The notes: a model not told the origin generated them from the letters alone. Counted from the stretch's first letter, positions 27,704-37,718 are shown. The stretch: 64,000 bases of DNA from Ahrensia sp. (GCA_002706335.1 PAKZ01000044.1:62001-126000), one strand, 5' to 3'. Program-made: numbers and translations.

Positions 27704-28293
27704 GCTTTAGGCCCTTCTTCGGAGAGATGCGCGGGCGTTTCCATCTCGCGGACTGCGGGTGGCAGATCGCTCTCCTCGTTCGGGTCCTCGATGACACCCG
27801 CGATCACGGCGATCCGCTTGATGATCTCCGAAAATGCCTGGGCGAGCAGAAGCAGGAAGCCGAGGAAGACCATGGCCTTGGCCGGCCATAGCGTCAGGCC
27901 GCCGGCATTGACCGAAATTTCGCCGGAGCGGATCGCGTTCATCATGAAGGGGTAGCCGAGCCAGACCATGATGCCGCAAAAGGGCAGCAGGAAGAAAATA
28001 TGGCCGAGCAGGTCGATCCAGTCGCGAACCTTTTTGGAAAAGTTCGACACGACGATGTCGATGCGGACATGCTCGTTGCGTTGCAGCGTATAGGCGGCGG
28101 CGAGCATGAAGACCGTGCCGTACAAATACCACTGCAGTTCTAGCCAGGCGTTCGACGACGTGTCGAACACCTTGCGGATCGTCGCATTGCCGGCGCTGAC
28201 CAGCACGGCGACCAGGATCAGCCATGACACCGACCGGCCGATAAAGGCGGTCACGGCGTCAATGGCGCGTGACAGTTTCAACAATGGAGCCAT
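27700..28293 (-). CDS. TRAP transporter small permease
   Basis: MAPLLKLSRAIDAVTAFIGRSVSWLILVAVLVSAGNATIRKVFDTSSNAWLELQWYLYGTVFMLAAAYTLQRNEHVRIDIV. Confidence 0.9.
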   Translation of the reverse strand: MAPLLKLSRAIDAVTAFIGRSVSWLILVAVLVSAGNATIRKVFDTSSNAWLELQWYLYGTVFMLAAAYTLQRNEHVRIDIVVSNFSKKVRDWIDLLGHIFFLLPFCGIMVWLGYPFMMNAIRSGEISVNAGGLTLWPAKAMVFLGFLLLLAQAFSEIIKRIAVIAGVIEDPNEESDLPPAVREMETPAHLSEEGPKA

Positions 28294-28467
28294 CTCTCTC
28301 CCCACATGCGGGCTATGTGAAGGGAATGTCCGGGCAACGACCCCTCCCGCGGTCGTCATCCTCGTCCCCTTGCAGCAGCGTCCGATACGTCAGACGCACA
28401 TGAAAAGCCCCGCCGGTCAAGGCGAAGTGCGCGGCTTGCTAGCATTCCGCTCGGGAATTCACAATCG

Positions 28468-28490
28468 AGTGGTCAGGATTTTTGACCACT
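28468..28490. promoter_or_regulatory. Inverted repeat in a divergent intergenic region, candidate operator
   Basis: AGTGGTCA-ggatttt-TGACCACT, 8-bp perfect arms between TRAP (-) and the SBP gene (+). Confidence 0.5.
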
Positions 28491-28647
28491 ATTCCGCCGT
28501 TCGCGAGGCGCCGGCTACATAAAACCGTCTAACGACTGTGCAAGCTTGGTCGATTGAGGGGTATGATGCGCTCAGGGCGCGTAAAGACTTGCCCTGACGA
28601 CGGAAATTATATTTGATTGATGAGTCAAACAAAAAGGGAGAGTTTCA

Positions 28648-30237
28648 ATGAGCAAATCTCATGATTTGAGATTTCCAGTTGGCGGTTCGGCGACCAGGCG
28701 CCATTTTCTGCAGGCGGGCGCCGCGACCGGCCTTGCCGTTGCGGGCTTTTCCGCCGGTATGGCGCCACGACCGGCCTTTGCGCAGCCCAAGAGGGGCGGG
28801 ACCATTCGCCACGCCAAGGGCCATGGCAATACGAGCGACACGCTCGATCCGGCAACATGGACGAACGGTTTCACGGTCGCGCTGCCCTTCGGCATGCATG
28901 GCTTCCTGACGGTGGTCGCGCCGGACGGTTCGCTGGAGGCCTCGCTGGCAGAAAGCTGGGAGGCGACGCCGGACGCAAAGGTCTGGCGCTTCAAGATCCG
29001 CAAGGGCGTGACCTTCCATTCCGGCAAGCCCCTGACGCTCGACGACGTTGTCGACTCGGTCAATTACCACCGCGGCGAGAACTCGACCTCGGTCGCCAAG
29101 CCGATCGTCGCTTCGATCCAGAATATCTCCACGGAAGGCGGAGACACGGTCGTATTCGAGCTTGAAGCCGGCAGCGCCGACTTTCCGTTCGTTTTCACCG
29201 ACTACCACATGGCGATCTGTCCGTCCGACGGCAATGGCGGTATCGACTGGCGGTCCGGCGACGGCTGCGGCCCCTACAAGCTGATGAATTTCGATCCGGG
29301 CGTCATCGCTCAACTGGAACGGTTCACCGATGACTGGAACCAGAATCGCGGCTGGTTCGACGCCATCGAGATGCTCTCAGTGGTCGACCTGAACGCACGC
29401 ACGACGGCGCTCGTTTCGGGCGATGTCGACATGATCGACAAGCTCGACCTGAAAACCGTCGGTCTGCTCGGCCGCAAGCCGGGCGTCGAGATCAACTCGA
29501 TCGCGGGACCGCAATATTATTCCTTCGCGGCGCGATGCGACACGGCGCCCTTCAATGACGTGAATGTGCGCCTTGCCCTCAAGCATGCCATCAACCGGCA
29601 GGAACTCGTCGACAAGATCCTGTTTGGCCACGGCACGGTCGGCAACGACCAGCCGATCGGTCCGAGCTACCGCTTCTACGACGGCGACATCCCGCAGACT
29701 ACATACGATCCCGACAAGGCCAAATTCTATATGAAAGAGGCCGGGCTCGACAGCCTCGAGGTTGCTCTTTCGGCCGCCGACGCGGCCTTCCCGGGCGCGG
29801 TCGATTCTGCTGTTCTCTACCAGGACGCAGCCGCCAAGGCCGGCATCAAGGTGACGGTCAATCGCGTGCCGAATGACGGCTACTGGTCAGATGTCTGGCT
29901 GAAGGCGCCATTCTGTGCAGTCTATTGGGGCGGACGGCCGACAGAGGACCAGATCTTCACCACGGCCTATGCGTCGGGTGCTGCCTGGAACGACAGCTAC
30001 TGGGACAACGCCAAGTTCAACGAACTTCTGGTGGCGGCTCGCGCCGAGCTAGACGAGCCGAAACGGGCTGCGATGTACTCCGAAATGCAGCAGCTGGTCT
30101 CGCAGGATGGCGGCACCGTGCTGCCGATGTTCGCAAACTTCGTCTTCGCCACGAACGACAAGATCGCTCATGGCGACATGGCGTCGAACTTCGACTGCGA
30201 CGGCGAGCGCTGGATGGAGCGCTGGTGGTTCGCCTGA
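28648..30237 (+). CDS. ABC transporter substrate-binding protein, family 5 (peptide/opine type), Tat signal
   Basis: SATRRHFLQAGAATGLAVAGFSAGM (Tat-like twin Arg); LAESWEATPDAKVWRFKIRKGVTFHSGKPLTLDDVVDSVNYHR. Confidence 0.92.
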   Translation: MSKSHDLRFPVGGSATRRHFLQAGAATGLAVAGFSAGMAPRPAFAQPKRGGTIRHAKGHGNTSDTLDPATWTNGFTVALPFGMHGFLTVVAPDGSLEASLAESWEATPDAKVWRFKIRKGVTFHSGKPLTLDDVVDSVNYHRGENSTSVAKPIVASIQNISTEGGDTVVFELEAGSADFPFVFTDYHMAICPSDGNGGIDWRSGDGCGPYKLMNFDPGVIAQLERFTDDWNQNRGWFDAIEMLSVVDLNARTTALVSGDVDMIDKLDLKTVGLLGRKPGVEINSIAGPQYYSFAARCDTAPFNDVNVRLALKHAINRQELVDKILFGHGTVGNDQPIGPSYRFYDGDIPQTTYDPDKAKFYMKEAGLDSLEVALSAADAAFPGAVDSAVLYQDAAAKAGIKVTVNRVPNDGYWSDVWLKAPFCAVYWGGRPTEDQIFTTAYASGAAWNDSYWDNAKFNELLVAARAELDEPKRAAMYSEMQQLVSQDGGTVLPMFANFVFATNDKIAHGDMASNFDCDGERWMERWWFA

Positions 30238-30247
30238 TCTGAATAGC

Positions 30248-30282
30248 CAGCCGCGCGGACGCGATCAGGGTCCGCGCGGCTG
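30248..30282 (+). terminator. Large GC-rich stem-loop after the SBP gene
   Basis: CAGCCGCGCGGAC-gcgatcagg-GTCCGCGCGGCTG, 13-bp perfect stem. No U-tract. Confidence 0.55.
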
Positions 30283-30445
30283 CAATCTCGCGACGGCGGC
30301 GAATGCCGCGCGGTTTCCGGAAGTTGCGCATTTCTTTTGCATCAATCCCGTTTGTTGCACCGGAAGTTTCTGATTTTTCTCAATCTTTCTGTTTCGCTTC
30401 GCTAAAGCGAATTCATTTGACGTATTCGCCGCGAAGACCAAGACT

Positions 30446-33400
30446 GTGTCCCGGGTAGAACGAGTCCTCGTGGAGAACCACATGCAGCTCAACCCGGTCA
30501 CGCTTGACGACAAGTACGACCTGACCTGCGACAGAATTTACGTTACCGGTTCGCAAGCCATCGTGCGCATGCTGCTCATGCAGCGCGAGCGCGACCGCCT
30601 TTCGGGGCTGGATACGGCCGGTTTCGTCTCTGGCTATCGCGGGTCGCCGATCAGCGGGCTCGATCAGCAATTGTGGTCGGCCGAGCGCCAACTCGAACAA
30701 TCCCGCATCACCTTTCAGCCCGGCCTCAACGAGGAACTGGCGGCGACAGCCTGCTGGGGCACCCAACAGGCTGAGATCGGCGGGCAGGGCCGTTACGATG
30801 GCGTCTTTGCGCTCTGGTACGCAAAGGGACCGGGCGTTGACCGCAGCGGCGATGTTTTCCGCCACGCCAATCTTGCCGGGACGTCAAAACATGGCGGCGT
30901 GCTCGCGCTGATGGGCGACGATCATACGGCGGAGTCCTCGACGAATGCCCACCAGAGCGAATTCGCCTTTGTCGACACCTCGATCCCGATCTTCAATCCC
31001 GCCGGCGTGCAGGAGATCATCGATTACGGTCTGCACGCCTATGCGATGAGCCGCTTCGCGGGCACCTGGGCGGCGATGAAATGCGTCAAGGACAACATCG
31101 AATCGACCGCATCTGTCCATGCCGGAATGGATCGCGTCGTCCCGCGCATGCCGAATTTCGAGATGCCGCCGGGCGGGCTCAATATCCGCCCGATGAGCGT
31201 CGACTTCCTCGGCCAGGAAGATCGGCTGCATCGCTACAAGCGCGAGGCGGCGATCGCTTATTGCAGGGCAAACGGCATCGACCGTGTCGTGTGGAGCGGC
31301 GGGGCGAGACCAAAGCTCGGGCTGGTCGCGTCAGGCAAGAACTATCTCGATCTGCGCGAGGCGATGGCCGATCTGGGCATCGACGAAGCCGCCGCCGAGA
31401 GACTCGGCATCCGGCTCTACAAGATCGGCATGACCTGGCCGCTCGACCCGGAAGACCTCAAGCAGTTCGCTAACGGGTTGCACACGATCTTCGTCGTCGA
31501 GGAAAAGCGCGGCCTGATCGAGGTGCAGATCAAGGAAGAGCTCTACGGGCTCGCCAACCGGCCTTTGGTGATCGGCAAGCGCGACGAGGAAAATCGCGAC
31601 CTCTTCCCGATCATGGGAGCACTCGACCCGAACGACATCGCCATCGCGGTTGGCGAACGCGTGCTGTCGATATGCGGCGAAAGCGAGGAAATCCGGCAGC
31701 GCATCGCGCATTTGAAATCGATCCAGGACGCCTATGCCGGCAAACAGCATGTCGCCGCGCGGTTGCCGACCTTCTGCCCCGGCTGCCCGCACAACACCTC
31801 GACGCGGGTGCCGGAAGGCGCGCGCGCCTCGGCGGGGATCGGTTGTCATTTCATGGCGGTCTGGATGGAACGCGACACCGAAGGCTTTACCCAGATGGGC
31901 GGCGAGGGCGCCAACTGGGTCGGCGAGGCGCCTTTCTCGAAGCGTGATCATATCTTCCAGAATCTCGGCGACGGCACCTATAACCATTCCGGTTCTCTGG
32001 CGCTGCGTTTCGCACTCGCCGCGAACGTCAACATCACCTACAAGATCCTCTTCAACGACGCCGTTGCGATGACCGGCGGGCAGCATGTCGAGGGTAATCT
32101 GACCGTCGACGAAATCGCCCGGCAGGTACGCGCGGAAGGTGTCGAGCGTATTGCCGTCGTCTCCGACGAGCCGGGCAAGTATGCCGGCCATGCGACCTTT
32201 CCCGGCAACACGACGATCCATCACCGCGACGATCTCGACACCGTGCAGCGCGAATTGCAGACCCTGCCCGGCGTATCGGTTCTGCTCTACGACCAGACCT
32301 GCGCGGCGGAAAAGCCCCGGCGCAGGAAGCGCGGAACGTTCCCCGATCCCGATAAGCGGGTGCTGATCAACGAACTGGTCTGCGAAGGCTGCGGCGATTG
32401 CGGCGTGCAGTCGAACTGCGTGGCGATCCAGCCCGTGGAGACCGAGTTCGGCCGCAAGCGCCGGATCGACCAGTCGAGCTGCAACAAGGATTTCTCCTGT
32501 GTGAAGGGTTTCTGTCCGTCCTTCGTGACCGTACACGGCGCGAAGATGCGGAAACCGAAACCGGCCGAGCGCAAGATCGATCCGCTGGATGGCGTTCCCG
32601 AGGCACCTGTTTTCGCGCTTCATGACGATCGCGAGGAGTGGGCCGCCATCATCGACGGGATTGGCGGTACGGGCGTGGTGACGATCGGCGCGATCATCGG
32701 CATGGCTGCGCATCTGGAAGGCAAGGGCATCGGCGCCATCGACATGGCGGGGCTGGCGCAGAAGGGCGGCGCGGTCTTCACCAATATGCGCATCGGTCGG
32801 TCGCCCGAGGCCGTTTCGACCATCCGCGTCTCGCCGGGCAAAGCTGATCTCGTGCTCGGCTGCGACATCGTCGTGACCGGCAACCGCAAGGTGCTCGGCG
32901 CGATGCGCAAGGACGAGACGGTCGTCATCGTCAACAAGGCCGAGGTGATGCCCGGCGATTTCGCCCGTCACCGCGACTTCAAACTTCCGACAGACAGGCT
33001 GGTCACCGCCATTCGCGAAGCTGCCGGCGAGACGAGGCCGCTTTTCGTCGATGCGGCACGCATCGCCGAAGTCCTGTTCGCCAATTCCATCGCCGCCAAC
33101 ATGTTCATGCTGGGGATCGCCGCGCAGCAGGGCGGCCTGCCCGTCTCCACGCAGGCGATCGAACAGGCCATCCGGCTGAACGGGCAGGCTGTCGATATGA
33201 ATGTCGCCGCGTTCCGCTGGGGCCGGCGCATGGCGCATGATCCCGGGGCGGTAACGGATATGATGGACACGCGCGGCCGTGGCTCGGACCGCAAAATCGC
33301 GCAGACGCTCGACGAAATCATCTCGGTTCGCGAGGATTTTCTCGCTGTTTACCATAACCGCTCTTATGCGAAGCGCTTCCGTGACCGGATTGATGCGATC

Positions 33401-33940
33401 GCGGCGCGCGAAAGCGCGGTGACCAAGGGGCCGGGCGTGCTGACGGAAACCGCGGTGCGGCAATTGTTCAAGCTGATGGCGATCAAGGACGAATTCGAGG
33501 TTGCGCGGCTCTACACTGCGCCGGAATTCGGCCGGCAACTGGCCGGCGAGTTCGACAGTTGGCAAAAGCTCGAATTCCATCTCGCGCCGCCGATCCTGGG
33601 CCGCAAGGACAGCAATGGCCGGCCGAAAAAGTCGGTGTTCGGGCCGCGGATGATGACGGTGTTTGCCCTGCTTAGCCGATTGAAACCGCTTCGCTTTTCG
33701 CCGCTGAATCCGTTTGCCCGACATCCCGATCGACGTATGGAGCTGGAGACGCTGGCGCTCTATGAGGCTGATCTCGACCGCATCGCGGCAAATGCCGGCG
33801 AAGACAATATCGCCGACGCTGCGCGGTTTGCCGCCTGGCCGGACCGTATCGCCGGCTACGGCCCCGTACGCGTCAAGAGCATTGAGGAGGCGATGGCGCA
33901 CCGCTCCGATTTCAATCCGGTTTTCAAAGCCAAGATCTGA
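30446..33940 (+). CDS. Indolepyruvate ferredoxin oxidoreductase, fused alpha/beta type
   Basis: GFVSGYRGSPISGLDQQLW, LPTFCPGCPHNTSTRVPEGARASAGIGCHFMAVWMERDT, LVCEGCGDCGVQSNCVAIQPVETEFGRKRRIDQSSCNKDFSCVKGFCPSFV, GIGGTGVVTIGAIIGMAAHLEGKG. Start may be MQLNPVTLDD (30482). Confidence 0.95.
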   Translation: MSRVERVLVENHMQLNPVTLDDKYDLTCDRIYVTGSQAIVRMLLMQRERDRLSGLDTAGFVSGYRGSPISGLDQQLWSAERQLEQSRITFQPGLNEELAATACWGTQQAEIGGQGRYDGVFALWYAKGPGVDRSGDVFRHANLAGTSKHGGVLALMGDDHTAESSTNAHQSEFAFVDTSIPIFNPAGVQEIIDYGLHAYAMSRFAGTWAAMKCVKDNIESTASVHAGMDRVVPRMPNFEMPPGGLNIRPMSVDFLGQEDRLHRYKREAAIAYCRANGIDRVVWSGGARPKLGLVASGKNYLDLREAMADLGIDEAAAERLGIRLYKIGMTWPLDPEDLKQFANGLHTIFVVEEKRGLIEVQIKEELYGLANRPLVIGKRDEENRDLFPIMGALDPNDIAIAVGERVLSICGESEEIRQRIAHLKSIQDAYAGKQHVAARLPTFCPGCPHNTSTRVPEGARASAGIGCHFMAVWMERDTEGFTQMGGEGANWVGEAPFSKRDHIFQNLGDGTYNHSGSLALRFALAANVNITYKILFNDAVAMTGGQHVEGNLTVDEIARQVRAEGVERIAVVSDEPGKYAGHATFPGNTTIHHRDDLDTVQRELQTLPGVSVLLYDQTCAAEKPRRRKRGTFPDPDKRVLINELVCEGCGDCGVQSNCVAIQPVETEFGRKRRIDQSSCNKDFSCVKGFCPSFVTVHGAKMRKPKPAERKIDPLDGVPEAPVFALHDDREEWAAIIDGIGGTGVVTIGAIIGMAAHLEGKGIGAIDMAGLAQKGGAVFTNMRIGRSPEAVSTIRVSPGKADLVLGCDIVVTGNRKVLGAMRKDETVVIVNKAEVMPGDFARHRDFKLPTDRLVTAIREAAGETRPLFVDAARIAEVLFANSIAANMFMLGIAAQQGGLPVSTQAIEQAIRLNGQAVDMNVAAFRWGRRMAHDPGAVTDMMDTRGRGSDRKIAQTLDEIISVREDFLAVYHNRSYAKRFRDRIDAIAARESAVTKGPGVLTETAVRQLFKLMAIKDEFEVARLYTAPEFGRQLAGEFDSWQKLEFHLAPPILGRKDSNGRPKKSVFGPRMMTVFALLSRLKPLRFSPLNPFARHPDRRMELETLALYEADLDRIAANAGEDNIADAARFAAWPDRIAGYGPVRVKSIEEAMAHRSDFNPVFKAKI

Positions 33941-33961
33941 GCAACCTCGCCGCCGCAGAAT

Positions 33962-36412
33962 TTGTCCGCCCTGGCGGCCACGGATCGCGGGTCTCATATC
34001 GAGACGCCTAAACCCTTCCTTAAGCGCGCGCTGCTAGCGTCTGCGCAAACATTTGGGGGGCGTGTCGAGGCGATTTTGAAGCAGACCACGTCAAAACAGG
34101 TCACAGCCGAGGTGTACACGTCGTTCGTGGACACTTTCTTCGCGGATTCGCGCTCGCTTGCGGTGGGCGCGGGTTTGCAGGCTGTTATTGTCGGTTCGGC
34201 TTGGCTCGACACGGGCCACCGGATCTACATTCTGCTCGTCATCGCCATGCTGGGGACGGCGCTCCTCCGGCTGCGCCAGGCGGAATCCTATCACCGCGAC
34301 CGCGAAACCACTACGCATCTCGATCTCGATGCGCGCGTGCGCTGGGCCACGATGTGGGAAAACCGCTACATGTGGTTGACCGGCGCCGCGACGACGCAGA
34401 TCGGGCTTTACGCCTTCTGCGCGTTGCAGATCGCGCCAAGCGAATATTCGATCATTTCCTCGGTGATCATGGTCTTCGGCACGCTCCCGACCGTCGTCGG
34501 GCGTATCTACGGTTCGGACAGGCTGGCGGCCGTCATCGTGGTCTCGCTGCTGCTGCCGACGGCTTTCGGTACGATTTTGCGCGGCGATGCGGCGCATGTC
34601 CTGATCGCTTTCCTGACGCTGCCCTACCTTCTGCTGGTGCGCACACTCGTGCAGGATGTGCGCTCGGCGGTGCTCGACGCGATCCAGGGACGATGGAAGA
34701 ACCAGGAAATCGCCGAACGGTTCGATATCGCGCTGAACAACATGTCGCACGGGCTGATCATGTTCGATGGTGATCTGAGCGTCCTCGTCGCGAACAAGAC
34801 CGCGCGGACTTTGTTCGATCTTCCCGAGCACATCAGTCTGGAAGGCAGGCATTTCGACTCCATCCTCCGATACGGGCGAATTCGAAAGGTCCTGTCGGCT
34901 CGGCAGGTCGAGAAGCTCAGGCGGCAGCTGGTTCCGATGATCCTGGAAGGCGGCGCCGCGAAGCGTTTCGTCATGAATGATGGCCGGCATGTCGAATTCC
35001 GTTCCAACCCGCGCGCCTTTTCCGGCGCTGTGTTGACGTTCGAGGACATTACCGAACGCATCAATGCCGAAAAGCTGATGATCAATATGGCGCGTTACGA
35101 TGCGCTGACCGGGCTTCCCAACCGCAGCTATTTCGCCACTTTGATCGCCGAGCGACTAAAGCAGAAGACGGAAGGCGGCGCCTGCATGCTCGTCATGCTC
35201 GATGTCGACGACTTCAAGCATGTCAATGACACGCTGGGCCATTCGCAGGGCGACGCCTTGTTGCGGGCGGTCGCGAACCGGCTGAAGGATTTCCACCTGC
35301 GCGATATCCTGATCTCGCGTCAGGGCGGCGACGAGTTCATGGTCTTCATTCCGGAACAACCCGCCGACGAGGCGCCGGACGAGGTCGCCAATCTCCTGCA
35401 CACCAAGCTGACCGGTGTCTACGAACTGTCCGGCGAGCAGGTGCATGTAACCGTGAGCATCGGGCTGGCCGTTTCCGACCACAGTTCCTTCGACCTGACG
35501 CGAATGATGGTGAAGGCGGATCTGGCGCTGTATCGCTCTAAGGCGCTCGGCAAGGGCGCATGGTCGGTCTTCGAAGACTCCATGGACGCCGAATACAAGC
35601 GCCGCCAGATGGTCAAGAACGAATTGGCCAAAGCGCTGGACAATGAAAGCCTTAATGTCCGCTACCAGCCGATCGTCGACGCGAAGAGCGGCAAGATCGT
35701 GGCCTGCGAGGCGCTTTCGCGCTGGAACCACGCCAAGCTGGGCGACATTTCCCCCGCCGAATATATTCCGCTGGCCGAGGAAATGGGCATGATCGGCAAG
35801 GTCAGCCGTTCGGTGCTGAACCGGGCCACGCTCGATTGCGCGTCCTGGCCGGAAGAGGTCAATATCTCCGTCAATCTGTCGGCCATCGATTTCCGCCGAT
35901 CGCGCCTGCTCGATGAGATCGATTTCGCCCTGAAGCAATCCGGAATCTCTCCGAATCGCCTCGAAATCGAGGTTACCGAAACCGCAGTCATCGCCAACGA
36001 GACGGAGATGCTGACAGTGCTGCAGCAGATCCGCGACCGAGGCATCAAGGTATCGCTGGACGATTTCGGAACAGGTTATTCATCGCTCAGCTATCTTCAC
36101 AGATTGCCGTTGGACAAGGTCAAAATCGACCGGTCCTTCGTGGAAGGAATCGAGAGCGGTCAGACGCCAATCGCACTGCTGCGCGGCGTCACCACGCTTT
36201 GCCGCACGCTCGGACTGCAGGTGACGATCGAGGGCGTTTCTTCCGACGACCAGCTCAATCTGGTCCTCGCTACAGACGGGGTTAGCCGCATACAGGGATT
36301 CGCCCTGGGTCCGGCGCTGCCGTCATCTTCGATCCTGGAACTCGCCCGCCATACGCTTCTACCGGTATCGCCGGTGCGGCATATCGCCAAGAAGGCCGCG
36401 GCCGTATCCTGA
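33962..36412 (+). CDS. Membrane-associated GGDEF-EAL (c-di-GMP) protein with PAS-like sensor
   Basis: ARYDALTGLPNRSYFATLIAERL, RQGGDEFMVFIPEQ, ACEALSRWNHAKLGDISPAEYIPLAEEMG, SLDDFGTGYSSLSYLHRLPLDKVKIDRSFV. The start codon (TTG in the track) is uncertain. Confidence 0.92.
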   Translation: MSALAATDRGSHIETPKPFLKRALLASAQTFGGRVEAILKQTTSKQVTAEVYTSFVDTFFADSRSLAVGAGLQAVIVGSAWLDTGHRIYILLVIAMLGTALLRLRQAESYHRDRETTTHLDLDARVRWATMWENRYMWLTGAATTQIGLYAFCALQIAPSEYSIISSVIMVFGTLPTVVGRIYGSDRLAAVIVVSLLLPTAFGTILRGDAAHVLIAFLTLPYLLLVRTLVQDVRSAVLDAIQGRWKNQEIAERFDIALNNMSHGLIMFDGDLSVLVANKTARTLFDLPEHISLEGRHFDSILRYGRIRKVLSARQVEKLRRQLVPMILEGGAAKRFVMNDGRHVEFRSNPRAFSGAVLTFEDITERINAEKLMINMARYDALTGLPNRSYFATLIAERLKQKTEGGACMLVMLDVDDFKHVNDTLGHSQGDALLRAVANRLKDFHLRDILISRQGGDEFMVFIPEQPADEAPDEVANLLHTKLTGVYELSGEQVHVTVSIGLAVSDHSSFDLTRMMVKADLALYRSKALGKGAWSVFEDSMDAEYKRRQMVKNELAKALDNESLNVRYQPIVDAKSGKIVACEALSRWNHAKLGDISPAEYIPLAEEMGMIGKVSRSVLNRATLDCASWPEEVNISVNLSAIDFRRSRLLDEIDFALKQSGISPNRLEIEVTETAVIANETEMLTVLQQIRDRGIKVSLDDFGTGYSSLSYLHRLPLDKVKIDRSFVEGIESGQTPIALLRGVTTLCRTLGLQVTIEGVSSDDQLNLVLATDGVSRIQGFALGPALPSSSILELARHTLLPVSPVRHIAKKAAAVS

Positions 36413-36493
36413 GCCGCAGTTTTCTTTCCTCCGCGGACCCGCGAAAACTCGCCCCTGAAAGCACGCAATTACCCAGCGGTATTTACTCAAATT

Positions 36494-36523
36494 TTAACCA
36501 TGTTTGAAATTAATCATGGTTAA
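36494..36523. promoter_or_regulatory. Inverted TTAACCAT half-sites, candidate CtrA-binding region
   Basis: TTAACCATG-tttgaaattaat-CATGGTTAA upstream of the GTG at 36600. It also contains TTAA-N6-TTAAC. Confidence 0.5.
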
Positions 36524-36599
36524 CAGGGACTTAATGAAATCTTGCTATTTACAACTTTAAGGTCTCGTTTACGCTGATCCTTGCAATGGGGACATCATC

Positions 36600-37343
36600 G
36601 TGAACGCACCAGTTGGACATGTCAGCAAGGTAGACGGCGCAAACAGCCTGAATGACCGCATATTCGAGGTGATGGAAAACATCGAATATCGCCGCATCGT
36701 GACTCCGGAAGATTTCGAATCCATCGGGCGCTTGCGCGCCAGCGCCTTCGACGCGCGCGTGGTCTATGCGAAGAAGCTGGGCAACAATGCAGTCGACGAG
36801 ATGGACCGGGCCGATAACGCTTTTGTCTTCGGCATGTATTATTACGGAGAGCTGGTTGCGACGGTGCGGTTGCATGTCGTTTCTCGCGAACACCCGGACT
36901 CCTATTCCGTCCGCATGTTTCCGAACATCATGAAACCGCTGATCGACCAGGGCATGTCGTTCATCGATCCGACCCGCTTCGCCATTGACGAGACCGTCTC
37001 GCACGAAGTGCCAGGCTTACCGATGCTGATGTTGCGGGTCCCGTTCATGGCGACCGTCTTCTACGGGGCGGATGCCTGTCTCGCGCTGGTCAAGGAGGCG
37101 CATGCGCCGTTCTACCGCCGCGTTTTCCGCTCGACCATGCTTGCCGGACCGCGGAAATTCGATGATTTCGCGGTTCCGCTGGTTCTGTTCGCCAGCCCGC
37201 GCCAATATGAGCAGGACGTTTACAGGCGTTACCCGTTGTTCGCCTCGACCGCCGGGGAGCGGCGCATGATGTTCGGGTCGGACGCGATCAGTGCTCCCCT
37301 CACTGTGCTTCCGACAGCGAAATATGTCGCCGAAGCGGCTTGA
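36600..37343 (+). CDS. FeeM/LuxI-like N-acyl amino acid (or acyl-homoserine lactone-type) synthase, GNAT fold
   Basis: LRASAFDARVVYAKKLGNNAVDEMDRADNAFVFGMYYYGELVATVRLHVV...FIDPTRFAIDE parallels the conserved R..F..., D-x-x-D, VRL and E/D-xxRF(A/V) pattern of LuxI/FeeM enzymes. Confidence 0.7.
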   Translation: MNAPVGHVSKVDGANSLNDRIFEVMENIEYRRIVTPEDFESIGRLRASAFDARVVYAKKLGNNAVDEMDRADNAFVFGMYYYGELVATVRLHVVSREHPDSYSVRMFPNIMKPLIDQGMSFIDPTRFAIDETVSHEVPGLPMLMLRVPFMATVFYGADACLALVKEAHAPFYRRVFRSTMLAGPRKFDDFAVPLVLFASPRQYEQDVYRRYPLFASTAGERRMMFGSDAISAPLTVLPTAKYVAEAA

Positions 37344-37432
37344 TGCCGCATTCGGGCAAAGAGGGCATTGAAGTCGCGGCGGCTTTTCGCTAATCGCAAA
37401 GCCTGAAAACACTGCCCAGCGGAGCGAAAGCC

Positions 37433-37657
37433 ATGGCCGACAACCACCCTACAGGACCTGCCGAGACCGGCGCCGAGATGGATTACGCGGAACACGAGCG
37501 CACCTATGCGATGTTCCTGTCGATGAGCAAATGGCTCGTCATCGTTTGCGTTGCGCTGCTGATCTCGATGGCCTTCGGCTTCTTCGCCGGCGGCGGCCTG
37601 TTCGGCGGCATCGTCGCCTTCATCGCGCTGACGGTCCTCGCCTTTTTCCTGGCCTGA
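37433..37657 (+). CDS. aa3-type cytochrome c oxidase subunit IV
   Basis: MDYAEHERTYAMFLSMSKWLVIVCVALLISMAFGFFAGGGLFGGIVAFIALTVLAFFLA. Confidence 0.88.
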   Translation: MADNHPTGPAETGAEMDYAEHERTYAMFLSMSKWLVIVCVALLISMAFGFFAGGGLFGGIVAFIALTVLAFFLA

Positions 37658-37718
37658 CCCCGGAAGCCCGGGCCTACCGAAGCATTAGGGCAGGCTAAGG
37701 GCCCGGCGACGAAATCAA

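Noticed and set aside
30389-30406. Small inverted repeat TTCGCTT-cgct-AAGCGAA before the indolepyruvate oxidoreductase
   Set aside because: Short and in an AT-rich leader; too weak alone to call an operator or attenuator.
31331-33997. 888-aa minus-strand ORF
   Set aside because: Lies antisense to the well-supported indolepyruvate ferredoxin oxidoreductase. The low-complexity Arg/Asp/His-rich composition is typical of a GC-rich shadow frame.
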